From contig CAJGDT010000003.1 of assembly GCA_904502265.1 (NCBI GenBank), positions 1 through 25,355 of the forward strand: 25,355 nucleotides of DNA, given 5' to 3'. Under the pieces are notes generated by a model. That model ran no database searches and was not told where the DNA came from. It worked only from the letters and a program-made list of their open reading frames with translations. Below are positions 8,031 to 16,663 of the stretch, piece after piece. A program made the translations under genes and the position numbers. Source of the DNA: an uncultured Barnesiella sp. Its GTDB lineage: Bacteria > Bacteroidota > Bacteroidia > Bacteroidales > Barnesiellaceae_A. How positions within the stretch are numbered: position 1 is the first letter of the stretch; every line of letters starts with the position of its first letter.

Positions 8031-9923
8031 ATGAAAAATTTATTCACTGTTCTCTTACTCTCTATGGCTGTTAGCCTTCCGGTTATGGCCGACGACATCT
8101 ATTTCGAAGACAACTTCGAGAAAGGTATTTCATCGAAATATACTTTGATTGACCGCGATGAAAACCCCAACAAAAGCGGTATTTCTAAAATCAATTTAGC
8201 AAACGGTTCTTGGGCTACTGCTCAGTATGACAAGGGCTGTTCGGCTGCTATGAGCTCATCTCACTGTACTCACGATTATCCCGTTGAGGACTGGATGATT
8301 TTGCCTCAAATTAATATCAAATCGAGTCGCGCAGTCCTTGCTTGGGATGCTTTCTCGGTACACTATGACCTCCGCGAAAACTATAAGGTGATGATCTCTG
8401 AATCGGGTAACAGCACCTCTAATTTCGTTGAAGTTTATTCAGTTGAAGAAGAAGATTACTACGTACGTCGCCATGTCGTTTCGTTGGCCGACTACGAAGG
8501 AAAAGATATATACATCGCCTTTGTTCACCAAGACCAAAACAAGTATCTCTTGGGTATTGACAACATCAAAGTAGGTGAATTTGACGGCGATTATGCCTTT
8601 ACCAATACTACCGATGTATCTGTAAAAGGTGGTCAAGACATCACTATTAGTGGTGTTATTCGCAACATGTCGAGCGAGCACTACTACGAGCCTGTTGTTA
8701 AGGTAGGTGACGTTGAGTACACATGGGATGGTGAGGTTATGCCTACTATCTGGTCGCCCGGCGAGGAGGTTCCCTTCTCATTCAGTGTTCCCGCCCCTGA
8801 GGAGGGTACTATCGACTACACTGTAGGTGTTAAGTACTCGCGCAACGACAGCGAAATGGTGTGGAGCACTGCCGATACTGTATATTGCTCGGCTTTCCCC
8901 CGCAACATCTTGGTTGAGAAGTTTACCGGTACTTGGTGTAACAACTGCCCCGAAGGTACTATCAACTTGCGCAAGTTCGAGCAACGTTTCCGTAACCGCA
9001 TTATCGCTGTAGAGGGACACTGTGCGATGGGTGCATCTGAGCCTATGGCCGATTCTTTCTACCATCCCGGTCTCCAATATTGGATACATAACCTTCCAGG
9101 CATGATATACAACCGTACATTGGGTATGATTTCGCAAACTGCTCAAGACGATGGCTTGATTTACAAAGCAATGCGTAAGCCTGTTACTGCCGAGATTGTT
9201 CCCTCTGTCAAGTTTACTAAAGAAGGTGTCTTCGAGGTAAATACTACTGTGCGTTTTTCACAAGAGTATGACAACTCTAACGACCGCTATAGAGTAGGTT
9301 ATGCACTTGCTGAGAAGGTTGTGCATCAGCCCGATGATACAAAATATGCACAATCTAATAGTTGTCAATACCCCCAAAACCGCGAGTATTATTTCTTGCC
9401 CAGTTCAGTGCCCTCATCATTGGCATTCTTCCACAACGTAGGTCGTGGTAATGCAACATCGTTCGATGGTGCTCCCCAATCATTGCCCAATGAGACACTT
9501 ACTGCCTATACCGACTATGAAGTATCAGGTACCATTGATATGCCTGCAGCTCCTGTCTTTGATAACGACTATCAGTTCGATCCTCGTAACTTCTCGGTTA
9601 TTGTAGTGCTTATTTATACTCGCGACAAGAGTGTATTGGCTGCTTACCGTGTAGATACCGATGAAATAGATTGGAGCCAATCGGGTGCCGAAAGCATGCA
9701 AGATGACATGCGCTATTCTATCAAGAATGTCGATGGCCAAGTTTCGGTGTGCAACATTGATGGCTTTGCCACAATGCGTGTGTACGGTGTAGATGGTCGC
9801 CTCATAGATCAAGCACAAGGCCAAGGCGAAGTAGTGGCTAATGCCGGTCAATATAAAGGTATTGCTATTGTATCGGTTGAGACAGCAGCCGGTGTTATAA
9901 ATGAAAAAATCTTAGTCAAATAA
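8031..9923 (+). CDS. Omp28-related exported protein with choice-of-anchor-J-like domain
   Basis: The start is placed at 8031 because it begins a clean signal peptide (MKNLFTVLLLSMAVSLPVMA); an in-frame ATG at 7980 would add 17 residues that include the hairpin sequence. The 630-residue protein has an N-terminal beta-sandwich of the choice-of-anchor-J/cleaved-adhesin type, about 22-185 (FEDNFEKG, DWMILPQI, YIAFVHQDQ, IDNIKVG). An Ig-like stretch follows at about 190-285. Then comes the Omp28-type thioredoxin-like region from about 290 (ILVEKFTGTWCNNCPEG), with a CxxC at Cys303/Cys306 and an LPG near 355 in the likely cis-proline position. The last 65 residues resemble a diverged T9SS-like tail (MRVYGVDGRLID, then a basic end). 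Omp28 proteins are known as Bacteroidota outer-membrane proteins; the redox role here is inferred. The 9950 gene starts 26 bases after its stop, so they are probably co-transcribed. Confidence 0.85.
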   Translation: MKNLFTVLLLSMAVSLPVMADDIYFEDNFEKGISSKYTLIDRDENPNKSGISKINLANGSWATAQYDKGCSAAMSSSHCTHDYPVEDWMILPQINIKSSRAVLAWDAFSVHYDLRENYKVMISESGNSTSNFVEVYSVEEEDYYVRRHVVSLADYEGKDIYIAFVHQDQNKYLLGIDNIKVGEFDGDYAFTNTTDVSVKGGQDITISGVIRNMSSEHYYEPVVKVGDVEYTWDGEVMPTIWSPGEEVPFSFSVPAPEEGTIDYTVGVKYSRNDSEMVWSTADTVYCSAFPRNILVEKFTGTWCNNCPEGTINLRKFEQRFRNRIIAVEGHCAMGASEPMADSFYHPGLQYWIHNLPGMIYNRTLGMISQTAQDDGLIYKAMRKPVTAEIVPSVKFTKEGVFEVNTTVRFSQEYDNSNDRYRVGYALAEKVVHQPDDTKYAQSNSCQYPQNREYYFLPSSVPSSLAFFHNVGRGNATSFDGAPQSLPNETLTAYTDYEVSGTIDMPAAPVFDNDYQFDPRNFSVIVVLIYTRDKSVLAAYRVDTDEIDWSQSGAESMQDDMRYSIKNVDGQVSVCNIDGFATMRVYGVDGRLIDQAQGQGEVVANAGQYKGIAIVSVETAAGVINEKILVK

Positions 9924-9949
9924 TTAACAACTAACTAATTTTGAATCAG

Positions 9950-12900
9950 ATGAAAAAATTATCTATTCTTTTTGCTGCATTACTTTTTGCTGTAAGTGCG
10001 GTTGCTGAGAAAGGTGCAATGTTCCTTACCAGCCCTGAGACTTTTCAAGTAATGTCAATGTCGCCCAATGGTAAATGGGCATGTGGTGTGTATGGTGATG
10101 GAACATCAATTCTTCAAGGTATTCTCTGGAACCTCGAGAGTGGTGAGATTACTTATCTCTCTACAATCGATGAGTCATTGGCCATGGGCGTTACTGACGA
10201 AGGTGTTGTATGTGGTGGTTACACTGACTATACAATGCACGAGGCAGGTCTTGGTACTTATGTAGCAGGTTTCTACAAAGATGGTGTGTGGACTGCGCTC
10301 GACAACACTACTATGGAGGACGAAGGCATCCATGTCTTTGGCTCAGAGGCTTACGCTATCTCTGCCGACGGTCGCACTATCGTAGGTTATGTACAAATAG
10401 CCTCTTCTGATAGCAAAATCGCTCCCGCACGTTGGGTAGACGGTAAGCTCGATAAGATCTTTACTTACGAAGGTGCAGGTAACTGCTATGCCATTTCTCG
10501 CGATGGTTCTAAAGCCGGTGGTTGGGGTTATCAAGCCGACGCTGATGGCGACAAGAACCGTTCATGTGCTGTATGGGAAGGTGACAATGTTCAATACCTC
10601 AGCCCCGTGCCTACTGCTTTTGAGGCTGTACGTGCATTCTCTCCCGACGGTAAGAAAGTTCTTTGCGAGTCTTTCGGTCACAAGTTCTCTTATGACCTCG
10701 AAACTCAAGAGAAGACTGAGTTGCCTTGGATTCACCCTGCTTGCTGGGGCCAAACAGTATCTTACATCAACAACGATGGTCTCGTATTAGGTGGTGAGGA
10801 GTTCCAAGACGATGCTACAGGTGCTTCTGGTCGTTACGGTTATGTTTACGATGCTAAAGCCGGCAAAGCTTCTCGCTTCAACGACTGGATGAAAGAGCAA
10901 TATAATGTAGAAATCGACGCTAAGAGCTTCTTGGTTTCTTGCGCTGTTGCTATGAGCGACGATGCTAAGACTTTTGCTGTGTATGGTTATCCCATGAACA
11001 ATGGTGCTATGACCGGTATGTGGGCTTCTATGGTTATCAAACTTGACCAAGAGATCACTTTCTGCGCTCCCTCGGGTCTCAAAGCTGAGAAACTCCTTGG
11101 TGTAAACAACGTTCGTCTTACTTGGAACCTTCCTATGATGAACGCTGCCAACGTATTGGGCTACAATGTATATCGTGGTGAGGAAAAGATTGCTGAGCTC
11201 TCAGCCGACTTGCTCGCTTACATGGATGTAAACGTTGCTAATGGTGAGTATGCTTATGCAGTTACAGCTCTCTATGAGGATGAGGCCGGCGAAATTGTTG
11301 AGTCTGAAAAATCAGCCTCTGTTAAGGTGGTTGTTGCCAAAGACCCCCTCAACATAGTACAAAACATTGAATACAAATCGGCTAACTATAACGATTTGAG
11401 ATTGCGTTGGAACGCTCCCGCGTCTAACCTCCCCTCTATCAAATATTATAACCTCGATGGTACTAAAACCGGTTTCGGTGGCGGTGTTATTTCGTTCTTG
11501 GCTGCTATCAAGTTGCCTACTGATATGGTAGAAATCTATAGCAATACTCACTCTATTGCACGTGTTGGTTTCTTCCCCATCAATAAAGAAGCTATCTACA
11601 CTATCCGTGTAATCGTTGACGGTGTTGAGAAGTCTGCTAAGACTTTGGATACAAACTCGTTGGTATTGGGCGAAGTGAACCTCGTTGATCTTGATGTTCC
11701 CGTAGCATTCGAGGCTTTGAGTGACATTCTTGTTGTTGTTGATATCGATGCTTCAAACTTTACTGTTTCTTCAAATGAGGTAATTGGTGGTATATACGGT
11801 GAGGTTGTTCCCGGTTACTCAGACCTCTTGCGTCAATCGGCCGAGCCTGAGTTCTACTCACTTTACGATTCAAGCAAGGCTTCAGGTTATGAAATGCCTA
11901 TCACATGGATTATCTCTGCTATCTTGAGCGAGACCGGTACTACTGCTGCAAGCGATGTAGTTCTTGGTTATGATATCTATCGTAACGACGAGCTCGTAGG
12001 TACTGCTACTGAGCAAAACTTCTATGACGAAGGTTTGTCTTCAGGCGAGTATACTTATGGTATCGTTGCTAAGTATGCTGCCGGTGAATCGGCTTCTGCT
12101 ACTGCTAACGTGAAATATGAGTGCAACCCCAATGCTTTGAAATCAATCGACGAAGTAGAGGTATTTGCCGGTACTTCTGAGTTGGCTGCTTTCTGGCAAG
12201 CTCCCTTGAAGAACGATGAGTCTGTTATTTCTTATGCCGTAGGTCAAAACACTGGCCGTGGTATGTCAATGAGTGGTGCTACTGAGAATATCGAGTATAC
12301 TGTAGCTCACGCTTATCCCTACTCAGTATTGAACTGGTACGAAGGTTACACTATTGATGCTCTCCGTTTCTATCCCAATGCCGAGGCTATCTTTGCTATC
12401 GCTCTCGAGGTGAATGGTAAAGACCATGAGTTCATTGCTCTTGGTCAAATTGGTGAGGAGAATGGTTATGTTCTCAATACTTGGAACAATATTCGTCTTG
12501 AAAATCCCTATGTAATCAAGAATGGTGACTATATCCGTGTTAAACTTTTGTGCTCTGAGGTAGATCCTTCAACTTATCCTATTGCTCTCGACGATCAAGT
12601 AGGTGCTATGGGTGTATCTGACCTCTATTGCTGGGACTACTACGGTCAATACAGCTCTGTATTGTCTGACGGTGGTTACTCAAGAGGTAACTGGATGCTC
12701 GGTATGCTCGTTACTAATGATAGCGAAGAGCTCCTCCCCGTTAAGGGCTACAACGTATTGCTCGATGGCGAAGCTGCTGCCGATATGCTTACTGAGAATA
12801 AGTTCAAAACTTCTGGTTACAACTGGAACGATGGTTCAACTCACCGCATCAAAGTAAATACAGTTTACAACTTTGCCGGTGAAGAGGTTATCGCTGAGGG

Positions 12901-13162
12901 TAAACAAGTTGTATTCAACGTAAAAGCTGGTGTTGAAAACGTTGAAATCAACTTCGTTAACGTATATCCCAACCCTGCTACTTCTTACATCAATGTAGAG
13001 GGTGCTGTTGAGAAACTTGCCTTGTATGACATGAATGGTCGCCTCGTAGCTGAGACTGCCGAGAACACACTCGACGTAACAGCTCTCGTTGCTGGCAACT
13101 ACATGCTCAACATCTACAACAATGGCAACGTTCGCACAGTAAAAGTTCTTGTCGTTCGCTAA
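9950..13162 (+). CDS. Exported HAF-propeller/Fn3 protein with T9SS type A sorting domain
   Basis: An in-frame TTG occurs at 9941, but the ATG at 9950 opens a typical signal peptide (MKKLSILFAALLFAVSAVA) and is preferred. The protein has 1070 residues. About 30-365 is a HAF/propeller-like domain with repeats such as MSPNGKWACGVYGDG, ISADGRTIVGY, ISRDGSKAGGW and FSPDGKKVLCE. An ordinary Fn3 follows at about 374-460. Two further Fn3-like domains appear split: their WNAP (487-490) and FWQAP (748-752) strands are separated from the following GYDIYR (673-678) and KGYNVLLDG (932-940) strands by about 180 residues of beta-rich inserted sequence. The end is a canonical T9SS type A sorting domain (VYPNPATSYINVEG, LYDMNGRLVAE, LVAGNYMLNI, then KVLVVR). 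T9SS export to the cell surface is therefore well supported; the ligand is unknown. It probably shares a transcript with the 8031 gene. Confidence 0.9.
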   Translation: MKKLSILFAALLFAVSAVAEKGAMFLTSPETFQVMSMSPNGKWACGVYGDGTSILQGILWNLESGEITYLSTIDESLAMGVTDEGVVCGGYTDYTMHEAGLGTYVAGFYKDGVWTALDNTTMEDEGIHVFGSEAYAISADGRTIVGYVQIASSDSKIAPARWVDGKLDKIFTYEGAGNCYAISRDGSKAGGWGYQADADGDKNRSCAVWEGDNVQYLSPVPTAFEAVRAFSPDGKKVLCESFGHKFSYDLETQEKTELPWIHPACWGQTVSYINNDGLVLGGEEFQDDATGASGRYGYVYDAKAGKASRFNDWMKEQYNVEIDAKSFLVSCAVAMSDDAKTFAVYGYPMNNGAMTGMWASMVIKLDQEITFCAPSGLKAEKLLGVNNVRLTWNLPMMNAANVLGYNVYRGEEKIAELSADLLAYMDVNVANGEYAYAVTALYEDEAGEIVESEKSASVKVVVAKDPLNIVQNIEYKSANYNDLRLRWNAPASNLPSIKYYNLDGTKTGFGGGVISFLAAIKLPTDMVEIYSNTHSIARVGFFPINKEAIYTIRVIVDGVEKSAKTLDTNSLVLGEVNLVDLDVPVAFEALSDILVVVDIDASNFTVSSNEVIGGIYGEVVPGYSDLLRQSAEPEFYSLYDSSKASGYEMPITWIISAILSETGTTAASDVVLGYDIYRNDELVGTATEQNFYDEGLSSGEYTYGIVAKYAAGESASATANVKYECNPNALKSIDEVEVFAGTSELAAFWQAPLKNDESVISYAVGQNTGRGMSMSGATENIEYTVAHAYPYSVLNWYEGYTIDALRFYPNAEAIFAIALEVNGKDHEFIALGQIGEENGYVLNTWNNIRLENPYVIKNGDYIRVKLLCSEVDPSTYPIALDDQVGAMGVSDLYCWDYYGQYSSVLSDGGYSRGNWMLGMLVTNDSEELLPVKGYNVLLDGEAAADMLTENKFKTSGYNWNDGSTHRIKVNTVYNFAGEEVIAEGKQVVFNVKAGVENVEINFVNVYPNPATSYINVEGAVEKLALYDMNGRLVAETAENTLDVTALVAGNYMLNIYNNGNVRTVKVLVVR

Positions 13163-13186
13163 TGAAGTAGTTCGATAATATTGCCG

Positions 13187-13219
13187 AGAGGCGCATCCAC
13201 ATGGATGCGCCTCTTTTTT
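13187..13219 (+). terminator. Intrinsic terminator after the 9950 gene
   Basis: A perfect 12-bp stem (13187-13198 with 13203-13214) surrounds an ACAT loop and runs straight into a T tract (13214-13219). This is a textbook intrinsic terminator 24 bases after the stop codon, so the 13357 gene must have its own promoter. Confidence 0.9.
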
Positions 13220-13255
13220 ATATATCTACAAAGTTGTAATCTTTATGCCATCCTA

Positions 13256-13298
13256 TTTGTATTTTTATGCCCTCATATCGTAATTTTTTGTATCTTTA
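13256..13298 (+). promoter_or_regulatory. Probable promoter of the 13357 gene
   Basis: Downstream of the terminator are TTTG at 13256-13259, TAATTTTT at 13281-13288 (21-base spacing, one mismatch to TAnnTTTG) and TATCTTTA at 13291-13298 (one mismatch, but 31 bases from the TTTG). Either box could serve as the -7 element. The exact choice is uncertain, though a promoter in this stretch is expected. Confidence 0.45.
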
Positions 13299-13356
13299 AG
13301 GCCCTTAAGAAACATCTACGAAAATTATCTTAACCTATAGAATTATTTCATAAATT

Positions 13357-16300
13357 ATGAGAAGATTATCTATTCTCTTTATTGCAATACTTATTGCAGT
13401 ACATGCTTTTGCCGAAAAGGGTGCGATTGTACTCACCAGTCCCGTCAATTTTCAGGTATTGGCTGTTTCGCCCAATGGTAAGTGGGCTTGTGGTATTTCG
13501 GGTGATGGTATAACATCGACCGAGAAAGGTGTATTATGGAATCTTGAGACAGGCGAGTTTACTTACCTTTCGACTTCGGGTAGCTCTACAGCCTATGATG
13601 TGGCCGATGATGGTACTGTAGTAGGTTCGGGTGGTTATTATAAAGATGGTCGTTGGCACTCGTTGGGTGGACAAGCCATGTCTATCTCTCGCGATGCGCG
13701 CACCATTGTAGGTTACTCAAATATGGGAGGTGGATATGCACCTACCAAGTGGGTCGATGGCAAGCTTGCCCTCGTATATCCCTACGATAATGATGTTGCC
13801 CAATGTTATACTGTGTCGGATGATGGTACTCGTGCTGCCGGATGGGGATACACTACTACCGGTGGTGCTCCTCTTAACCGTACTATTGCCTTGTGGAGTG
13901 ACTCTACTGTCGAGTATCTCAGTTCTCGTGCTACATTTGCCGAGGCCGGTCGTCGCTTCTCGCCCGATGGTACAAAACTTGTTTGCGAAACATGGGGTAA
14001 GCCTTTTGTATATAACTTGGTTACAAAGGAGAAGTTTATGATTCCCTTTTATTGCGAGGCTACTACCAATGATGAGGTATGTTCGGCATATCTCGTTTGT
14101 TATGTGAATGATGATGGTACTGTGTTGGGACAAGAGGAGATGATGAATCCTTTGAACAACGCTACAGATACTTATGCCTTCATGTATGACGGTGTAGCAG
14201 GAAGACCCCGTAAACTTGTTGATTGGCTCAAAGAAGAGCATAGCGTGGAAATAGATGCCAATACCAATAAGGTGTATCGTGGTGTTGAGATGAGCAACGA
14301 TGGTAAGGTGATATCAATGCTCAGTTATGTGTGTGAGAACGGTATGATTACAGGCGACTATGTATCTATCGTGGTATTGCTCGACCGTGAGGTGGAGATA
14401 TGTCCTCCTGTAACTATTATTGCCGAGAAACTTCGTGGTCTCAACAGTGTACGTCTTACTTGGAAAGAGCCCCTTATGAATGCCGAGAATGTATTGGGTT
14501 ACAACGTGTATCGTGATGGTCAACTCATCGTTTCGGAGTTGGCAGAGATGGCTTATATTGATAACGTTCCGGCCGAAGGTCAATATACATACACTGTAAC
14601 AGCTCTTTATGCTGGCGAAGGCGATGCTATTATAGAGTCGGAGCAAGCCAAATCGGTTACTATCAACGTGCAACCCGAGCCTCTCAATGCTCCTCGTAAT
14701 ATAGAGTGGCATGCTGTCAATTTGAACGATATGAAGTTACGCTGGGGTGAGCCCGAGCCCAATTCTCCCTCGTTTACTTATTTTGACTACAACGAGCGTG
14801 CTACCGGTTTTGGTGGTGGTGTAATATCTTTCTCTGTTGCTATGCGTTTGCCTATCGATATAGTAGCCAATTATGCCGAGCAGTATGCTATATCTCGCGT
14901 TGCATTTATGCCACGCAACCCCGAGGCAGGTTATACTATCAAGGTATATGTAAATGGTGTGGAGACTTCGGTGCAAACTGTTGATAACAGCAAGTTGGCA
15001 TTCAATAATATGAATACTATAGACCTTGCTACACCTGTTTTGTTTGATGCATTAGATGATGTGATGATAGCTATTGATATAGATGCATCGGGATTCTCAG
15101 TGTCGTCGAACGATGTTATAGGTATGTGCTATGGTATGGCTACTCCCGGATATTCCGACCTTTTGCGTCAAGCTGCAGAGCCCGAGTTCTACTCGCTCAA
15201 TCAATCATCGGTTGATAGTGGTTATGGCGAATTGTTGGTAAGTTGGGCTATCTCGGCTGTATTGTCAAAGTTGGATGAGAATGGCAAGCCCAATCTTGAT
15301 AGCGACATTATTACAGGATACGAAATCATGCGTGACGATAATGAGCTGGGAGTGGTTACAACAACCAATTATTTCGATACAGACCTCACACAAGGTCGTC
15401 ATGAATACAAAATCATGGCACACTATGCCGATGGTTCTGTATCAGAGCCCGCAAGAGCCAACATTAACTTTGCTCCTAAATATGAGGTACTCAGTGCTGT
15501 TAGCGATGTGAAAGTATCGGTTGATGACAATGCCGATGCTATCAAAGCTGAGTGGTCAGCTCCTATCAACAATGATGCTACAGTGTTGTCGTATGCTCGT
15601 GGCAATAGCTCGGGCAAGGGTATTACCATGACTGGCGCTACCGACCTTATTGAGTATACTGTAGCTCACGAGTATCCTTATACCTTCTTCGACTGGTATG
15701 AGGGCTATAATATCACTGCTTTGCGTTTTTATCCCACTGCCGAGGCTGTATTTGGTATTGTACTCGAGGTTGATGGCTTGGATAAAGAGATGGTTGTATT
15801 GGAAGAGGCCAACACCGAGAATGGTTATATATTGAACAAGTGGAATGATGTAAAACTCACCAATCCTCATAAGATAAAGGTGGGCGAAAATATTCGTATT
15901 AAATTGGTTTGTGCCGATGTTGACCCCTCTACATATCCTATCACTATGGATGGTGGTCGTGGCAATGTGGGTGTATCTGACCTATATTCGTTCAACTATT
16001 CAACATATAGTTCGGCCTATTCTGATGGTGGCTTGTCAGGTAGCTGGATGTTGGGTATGGTTGTTTCAAACGACGATACCGATCTTCTGCCTGTAAAAGG
16101 TTATAATGTAGAGCTTGATGGTGAGCAAGCTAATGATGCATTGATTACCGAAACAGTATTTGCAAAGGATGGTCTTGGCTGGAAAGATGCACAAACACAC
16201 CGCATCACCGTTAATACTATATTTGATGTATATGGCAATGACTATGAGGTTGAAGGCGAGCAACTTATATTTAATGTTTACTCGGGCGTTGAACGTATCG

Positions 16301-16518
16301 ATATTGATCGTATCAATGTTTATCCCAACCCTGCAACGTCATTTATAAATGTCAATGGTGAGGTTGAGAAACTTTCACTCTACGACATGCAAGGTGCTCT
16401 CGTTATTGAAGCAGCAGCCAATACTCTTGATGTAACATCACTCCCTGTAGGTAACTACGTGCTCAAAATCAGTAATAAAGAAGAGGTACGTACTGTCAAA
16501 GTACTTATAGTGCGATAA
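13357..16518 (+). CDS. Exported HAF-propeller/Fn3 protein with T9SS type A sorting domain (paralogue of the 9950 product)
   Basis: This 1053-residue protein is colinear with the 9950 product. It has a signal peptide (MRRLSILFIAILIAVHAFA), a HAF/propeller-like domain about 30-345 (VSPNGKWACGISGDG, ISRDARTIVGY, FSPDGTKLVCE), one intact Fn3 about 353-438, and two Fn3-like domains interrupted by inserted beta-rich modules (LRWGEP 461-466 to TGYEIMRD 653-660; EWSAP 732-736 to KGYNVELDG 914-922). It ends in a T9SS type A sorting domain (VYPNPATSFINVNG, LYDMQGALVIE, VGNYVLKI, KVLIVR). Its codon use leans more to T-ending Tyr and Asn codons than the 9950 gene, suggesting a different expression level or age. 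It sits between its own promoter region and a terminator. It is likely surface-displayed through T9SS; the function is unknown. Confidence 0.9.
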   Translation: MRRLSILFIAILIAVHAFAEKGAIVLTSPVNFQVLAVSPNGKWACGISGDGITSTEKGVLWNLETGEFTYLSTSGSSTAYDVADDGTVVGSGGYYKDGRWHSLGGQAMSISRDARTIVGYSNMGGGYAPTKWVDGKLALVYPYDNDVAQCYTVSDDGTRAAGWGYTTTGGAPLNRTIALWSDSTVEYLSSRATFAEAGRRFSPDGTKLVCETWGKPFVYNLVTKEKFMIPFYCEATTNDEVCSAYLVCYVNDDGTVLGQEEMMNPLNNATDTYAFMYDGVAGRPRKLVDWLKEEHSVEIDANTNKVYRGVEMSNDGKVISMLSYVCENGMITGDYVSIVVLLDREVEICPPVTIIAEKLRGLNSVRLTWKEPLMNAENVLGYNVYRDGQLIVSELAEMAYIDNVPAEGQYTYTVTALYAGEGDAIIESEQAKSVTINVQPEPLNAPRNIEWHAVNLNDMKLRWGEPEPNSPSFTYFDYNERATGFGGGVISFSVAMRLPIDIVANYAEQYAISRVAFMPRNPEAGYTIKVYVNGVETSVQTVDNSKLAFNNMNTIDLATPVLFDALDDVMIAIDIDASGFSVSSNDVIGMCYGMATPGYSDLLRQAAEPEFYSLNQSSVDSGYGELLVSWAISAVLSKLDENGKPNLDSDIITGYEIMRDDNELGVVTTTNYFDTDLTQGRHEYKIMAHYADGSVSEPARANINFAPKYEVLSAVSDVKVSVDDNADAIKAEWSAPINNDATVLSYARGNSSGKGITMTGATDLIEYTVAHEYPYTFFDWYEGYNITALRFYPTAEAVFGIVLEVDGLDKEMVVLEEANTENGYILNKWNDVKLTNPHKIKVGENIRIKLVCADVDPSTYPITMDGGRGNVGVSDLYSFNYSTYSSAYSDGGLSGSWMLGMVVSNDDTDLLPVKGYNVELDGEQANDALITETVFAKDGLGWKDAQTHRITVNTIFDVYGNDYEVEGEQLIFNVYSGVERIDIDRINVYPNPATSFINVNGEVEKLSLYDMQGALVIEAAANTLDVTSLPVGNYVLKISNKEEVRTVKVLIVR

Positions 16519-16539
16519 GTTTCATACATCTATACATAT

Positions 16540-16573
16540 AAGCCACCGCAACCCAATCGGGTTGCGGTGGCTT
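16540..16573 (+). terminator. Strong hairpin after the 13357 gene
   Basis: A perfect 15-bp stem (16540-16554 with 16559-16573) closes an AATC tetraloop, and A/T pairs extend it further outward. No real T-run follows (GTATATT). It starts 21 bases after the stop codon and probably marks the 3' end of the surface-protein island. Confidence 0.75.
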
Positions 16574-16634
16574 GTATATTATGCGCTTATGTCAAATGCG
16601 CCTGTGAGTTATTTTATCTTTCAATAAAATGTTG

Positions 16635-16642
16635 TATCTTTA
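16635..16642 (+). promoter_or_regulatory. -7-like box ahead of the DUF2148-aguA-aguB operon
   Basis: TATCTTTA matches TAnnTTTG at seven of eight positions and lies 21 bases before the ATG at 16664, directly after the preceding terminator. No clear -33 TTTG is seen. Confidence 0.4.
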
Positions 16643-16663
16643 CCCTCACAAATACGAATTATT

